DNA from: Citrobacter rodentium NBRC 105723 = DSM 16636
GTDB taxonomy: Bacteria > Pseudomonadota > Gammaproteobacteria > Enterobacterales > Enterobacteriaceae
Assembly: GCF_021278985.1 (NCBI RefSeq)
Contig: NZ_CP082833.1
Span: 2,480,001-2,544,000 of the forward strand
Direction: 5' to 3'
DNA length: 64,000 bases
Shown here: positions 61,938-64,000 of the stretch, one piece after another
How the letters are laid out: every line of letters begins with the position of its first letter
How positions within the stretch are numbered: position 1 is the stretch's first letter
Program-made: the position numbers and the translations under genes
The notes under the pieces: generated by a model
What the model was told of the DNA's origin: nothing
Databases searched by the model: none
Seen by the model: the letters and a program-made list of their open reading frames with translations, nothing else

Positions 61938-62859
61938 CCGACTGTAAAATTGCCTCCAGCGCGCCGGTAAACAGGCTACGGCCGGTTTGCAGATGGCTGC
62001 TGAACGCATCTACCAGCGCTGAGGAGGGGCGGTGCAGCGGACGAATCAGGCTGACGGTGAATGGCACATTGATACTGAAGCGGCGCACCGTCACTCCGCT
62101 TGCGGCGTAATCCAGCGCGGTGAGCGGGTTGACAACGGAGAGCCCCGCGCCGGCGCGCACCAGGGCGCAGACCGACGCCGCGCTGTGGGTCTCCACCACC
62201 ATACGGCGTTTCACCCGATGCTCGTTAAACAGCGCGTCGAGCAACTGGCGATAGCTGTCGGTACGCGACAGGCTGATGTAGTTCTCGCCGTGAAAATCCT
62301 GCGGCGTTAACACCGCCTTTTGCGCCAGCCGATGGCCCGGCGGCAAAACGCAGACTTCATCCAGCGAGAACAGTTCGGTGCGTTCGGTTCCTGCGGGCGT
62401 ATGCAGGGTTTCCGTCAGCCCCAGGTCGTGCCGCTGCGCGGAGAGCCACTCCTCAAGCAGGGGGGATTCCTGCGGCACAATATTCAGGCTGACCTGCGGG
62501 TAGCGGGCGAGAAACGGTTGCACCAGCGTCGGCAGCAGCGACTGCGAAAATACCGGCAGGCAGACCACCGACAGCTCGCCCTGGCGAAACTCACGCAGGC
62601 TTTCCGCCGCGCTGACTATCCGATCCAGCCCGTACCACGAACGCTGTACCTCTTCAAACAGCCGCAGCCCCTGAACCGTCGGATGCAGTCGGCCACGGGT
62701 CCGTTCGAACAGCTTTAAGCCCAGCACTTTCTCAAAGCGCGCCAGCTCGCGGCTGACGGTTGGCTGCGAAGTGTGCAGCAGGCGGGCGGCCTCGGTGAGA
62801 TTCCCGGCGGTCATCACCGCATGAAAAATTTCAATATGACGTAAATTAACGGCGGCCAT
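61924..62859 (-). CDS. lysR: LysR, activator of lysA
   Basis: 311 residues from ATG 62859 (MAAVNLRHIEIFHAVMTAG), the E. coli start. An ATG two codons upstream is in frame. The LysR-type helix-turn-helix is in NLTEAARLLHTSQPTVSRELARFE, quoted here as AARLLHTSQPTVSRELAR. The effector domain (LPVFSQSLLPTLVQPFLARY) follows. With little lysine it activates divergent lysA. The gap to lysA of about 120 bases holds both promoters. Confidence 0.95.
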   Translation of the reverse strand: MAAVNLRHIEIFHAVMTAGNLTEAARLLHTSQPTVSRELARFEKVLGLKLFERTRGRLHPTVQGLRLFEEVQRSWYGLDRIVSAAESLREFRQGELSVVCLPVFSQSLLPTLVQPFLARYPQVSLNIVPQESPLLEEWLSAQRHDLGLTETLHTPAGTERTELFSLDEVCVLPPGHRLAQKAVLTPQDFHGENYISLSRTDSYRQLLDALFNEHRVKRRMVVETHSAASVCALVRAGAGLSVVNPLTALDYAASGVTVRRFSINVPFTVSLIRPLHRPSSALVDAFSSHLQTGRSLFTGALEAILQSATTA

Positions 62860-62978
62860 CGTCACCTCGTTTTATCAGTAAGCTATATCATTTTTGCATA
62901 GAGTCCGCATGAAACGATATTTTTTATTGCCTTAAGCCTGTGGCGTAATGGCTAAAAACACCTTTTCCGGAGGCTGAC

Positions 62979-64000
62979 ATGCCACATTCCCTTTATGCCG
63001 CAGATACCGATCTGACGGCGCAAAACCTGCTCAGACTGCCCGCCGAATTTGGTTGTCCGGTGTGGGTCTACGACGCACAAATTATTCGCCGCCAGATTGC
63101 GGCATTGCAGCAGTTTGACGTGGTGCGTTTTGCGCAGAAAGCCTGCTCGAACATCCATATTCTGCGCTTAATGCGCGAGCAGGGCGTGAAGGTGGATTCC
63201 GTTTCCCTGGGCGAGATAGAACGCGCGCTGGCGGCGGGCTACAACCCGCAGACGCACCCGGACGATATCGTTTTTACCGCCGATGTGATTGATAACGCCA
63301 CGCTTTCCCGGGTCAGCGAACTGCAAATTCCGGTCAATGCCGGGTCTGTCGATATGCTGGCGCAGCTGGGGGAAGTGTCGCCGGGGCACCGCGTCTGGCT
63401 GCGCGTCAATCCGGGGTTTGGTCATGGTCACAGCCAGAAAACCAATACCGGCGGCGAAAACAGCAAGCATGGCATCTGGCACAGCGACTTGCCCCAGGCG
63501 CTGGCAGTGATGCAGCAGTATCAGTTAACGCTGGCCGGCATCCATATGCATATTGGTTCCGGAGTGGATTACGGTCATCTGGAACAGGTCTGTGGAGCGA
63601 TGGTGCGCCAGGTGGTGGAGTTTGGGCAGGATCTGCAGGCGATCTCCGCAGGCGGCGGCCTGTCGATTCCCTATCGCGAGGGAGAAGAGGCGGTGGATAC
63701 CCGGCACTACTTTGGCCTGTGGAACGCCGCGCGCGAACAGATCGCCCGTCATCTGGGCCACCCCGTGAAGCTGGAAATTGAGCCGGGGCGTTTTCTGGTG
63801 GCGGAGTCTGGCGTGCTGGTAACTCAGGTGCGTAGCGTCAAGCAGATGGGCAACCGTCACTTTGTGCTGGTGGATGCAGGCTTCAACGATCTGATGCGCC
63901 CGGCGATGTACGGCAGCTATCACCACATTACGGCGCTGGCCGCCGACGGCCGTTCGCTGGAAAACGCGCCGCAGGTAGAGACGGTGGTCGCCGGGCCGCT
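62979..64000 (+). CDS. lysA: LysA diaminopimelate decarboxylase (partial, C-terminus beyond right edge)
   Basis: The first 340 residues from ATG 62979, behind CCGGAGG. They match E. coli LysA closely (NLLRLPAEFGCPVWVYDAQI). Lys54 in FAQKACSN binds PLP. The phosphate-binding motif HMHIGSGVDY and EPGRFLVAES are present. It converts meso-diaminopimelate to lysine. The active-site Cys near the C-terminus is outside the window. Divergent from lysR, as in E. coli. Confidence 0.96.
   Translation, partial: MPHSLYAADTDLTAQNLLRLPAEFGCPVWVYDAQIIRRQIAALQQFDVVRFAQKACSNIHILRLMREQGVKVDSVSLGEIERALAAGYNPQTHPDDIVFTADVIDNATLSRVSELQIPVNAGSVDMLAQLGEVSPGHRVWLRVNPGFGHGHSQKTNTGGENSKHGIWHSDLPQALAVMQQYQLTLAGIHMHIGSGVDYGHLEQVCGAMVRQVVEFGQDLQAISAGGGLSIPYREGEEAVDTRHYFGLWNAAREQIARHLGHPVKLEIEPGRFLVAESGVLVTQVRSVKQMGNRHFVLVDAGFNDLMRPAMYGSYHHITALAADGRSLENAPQVETVVAGP

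Noticed and set aside
1..64000. CRISPR arrays, rRNA, tRNA genes, prophage and origins
   Set aside because: No regularly spaced repeats, no rRNA sequence and no tRNA cloverleaf that I could recognise by eye. A tRNA scan would settle the last point.

Overview
The window is chromosomal DNA of an enterobacterium close to Citrobacter, Salmonella, Escherichia or Klebsiella. The right end (lysA, lysR, ygeA, araE, kduD, kduI, yqeF, yqeG, yqeH, yqeI, yqeJ) follows the E. coli backbone order from lysA to the yqe cluster. A Klebsiella-type fim operon with fimK, MarT/FidL-like pairs, and a complete pectin-oligomer pathway make a Citrobacter-type genome my best guess. The species cannot be fixed from this sequence alone.

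Layout. (1) 1-11.6 kb, minus strand: a chaperone-usher operon whose pilin gene has an amber stop and whose tip-adhesin gene is fused in frame to a filamentous-haemagglutinin/CdiA-type repeat protein that runs off the left edge. (2) 12.1-20.7 kb: a regulatory patch with two ToxR-like (MarT-like) membrane regulators, each overlapped by a FidL-like partner, two EAL phosphodiesterase-type proteins, an EcpR/YqeH-like LuxR regulator, an Ail-type outer-membrane protein, a lipoprotein and one IS903-type copy. (3) 21.1-27.3 kb: an ecpABCDE operon without ecpR at its head. (4) 27.8-38.0 kb: fimB, fimE, the invertible fimS switch (OFF as sequenced), and fimAICDFGH plus the EAL gene fimK. (5) 39-45.2 kb: the yqeH-yqeI-yqeJ regulator cluster mixed with another LuxR-type protein, yjdI-yjdJ, the rcnRA nickel/cobalt efflux pair and two unrecognised genes. 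No type III secretion genes (the ETT2 neighbours of yqeHIJ in E. coli) lie here. (6) 45.8-48.5 kb: yqeG and yqeF. (7) 48.9-61.1 kb: an oligogalacturonide uptake and breakdown module (KdgM-like porin broken by a second IS903 copy, ogl, kduI, kduD, togMNAB, kdgF) around araE, with KdgR-like palindromes before ogl, kduI, togM and kdgF. (8) 61.2-64 kb: ygeA, lysR and partial lysA.

How the parts fit. The left 45 kb is dominated by surface fibres and by regulators that could set when they are made: three fimbrial operons, three EAL proteins, three MarT/FidL-type pairs and three LuxR-type regulators. The right part brings pectin oligomers across both membranes and converts them to 2-keto-3-deoxygluconate. 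Two IS903 copies in the same orientation, each with its own 9-bp target duplication, bound about 31 kb that includes ecp, fim and the yqe cluster.
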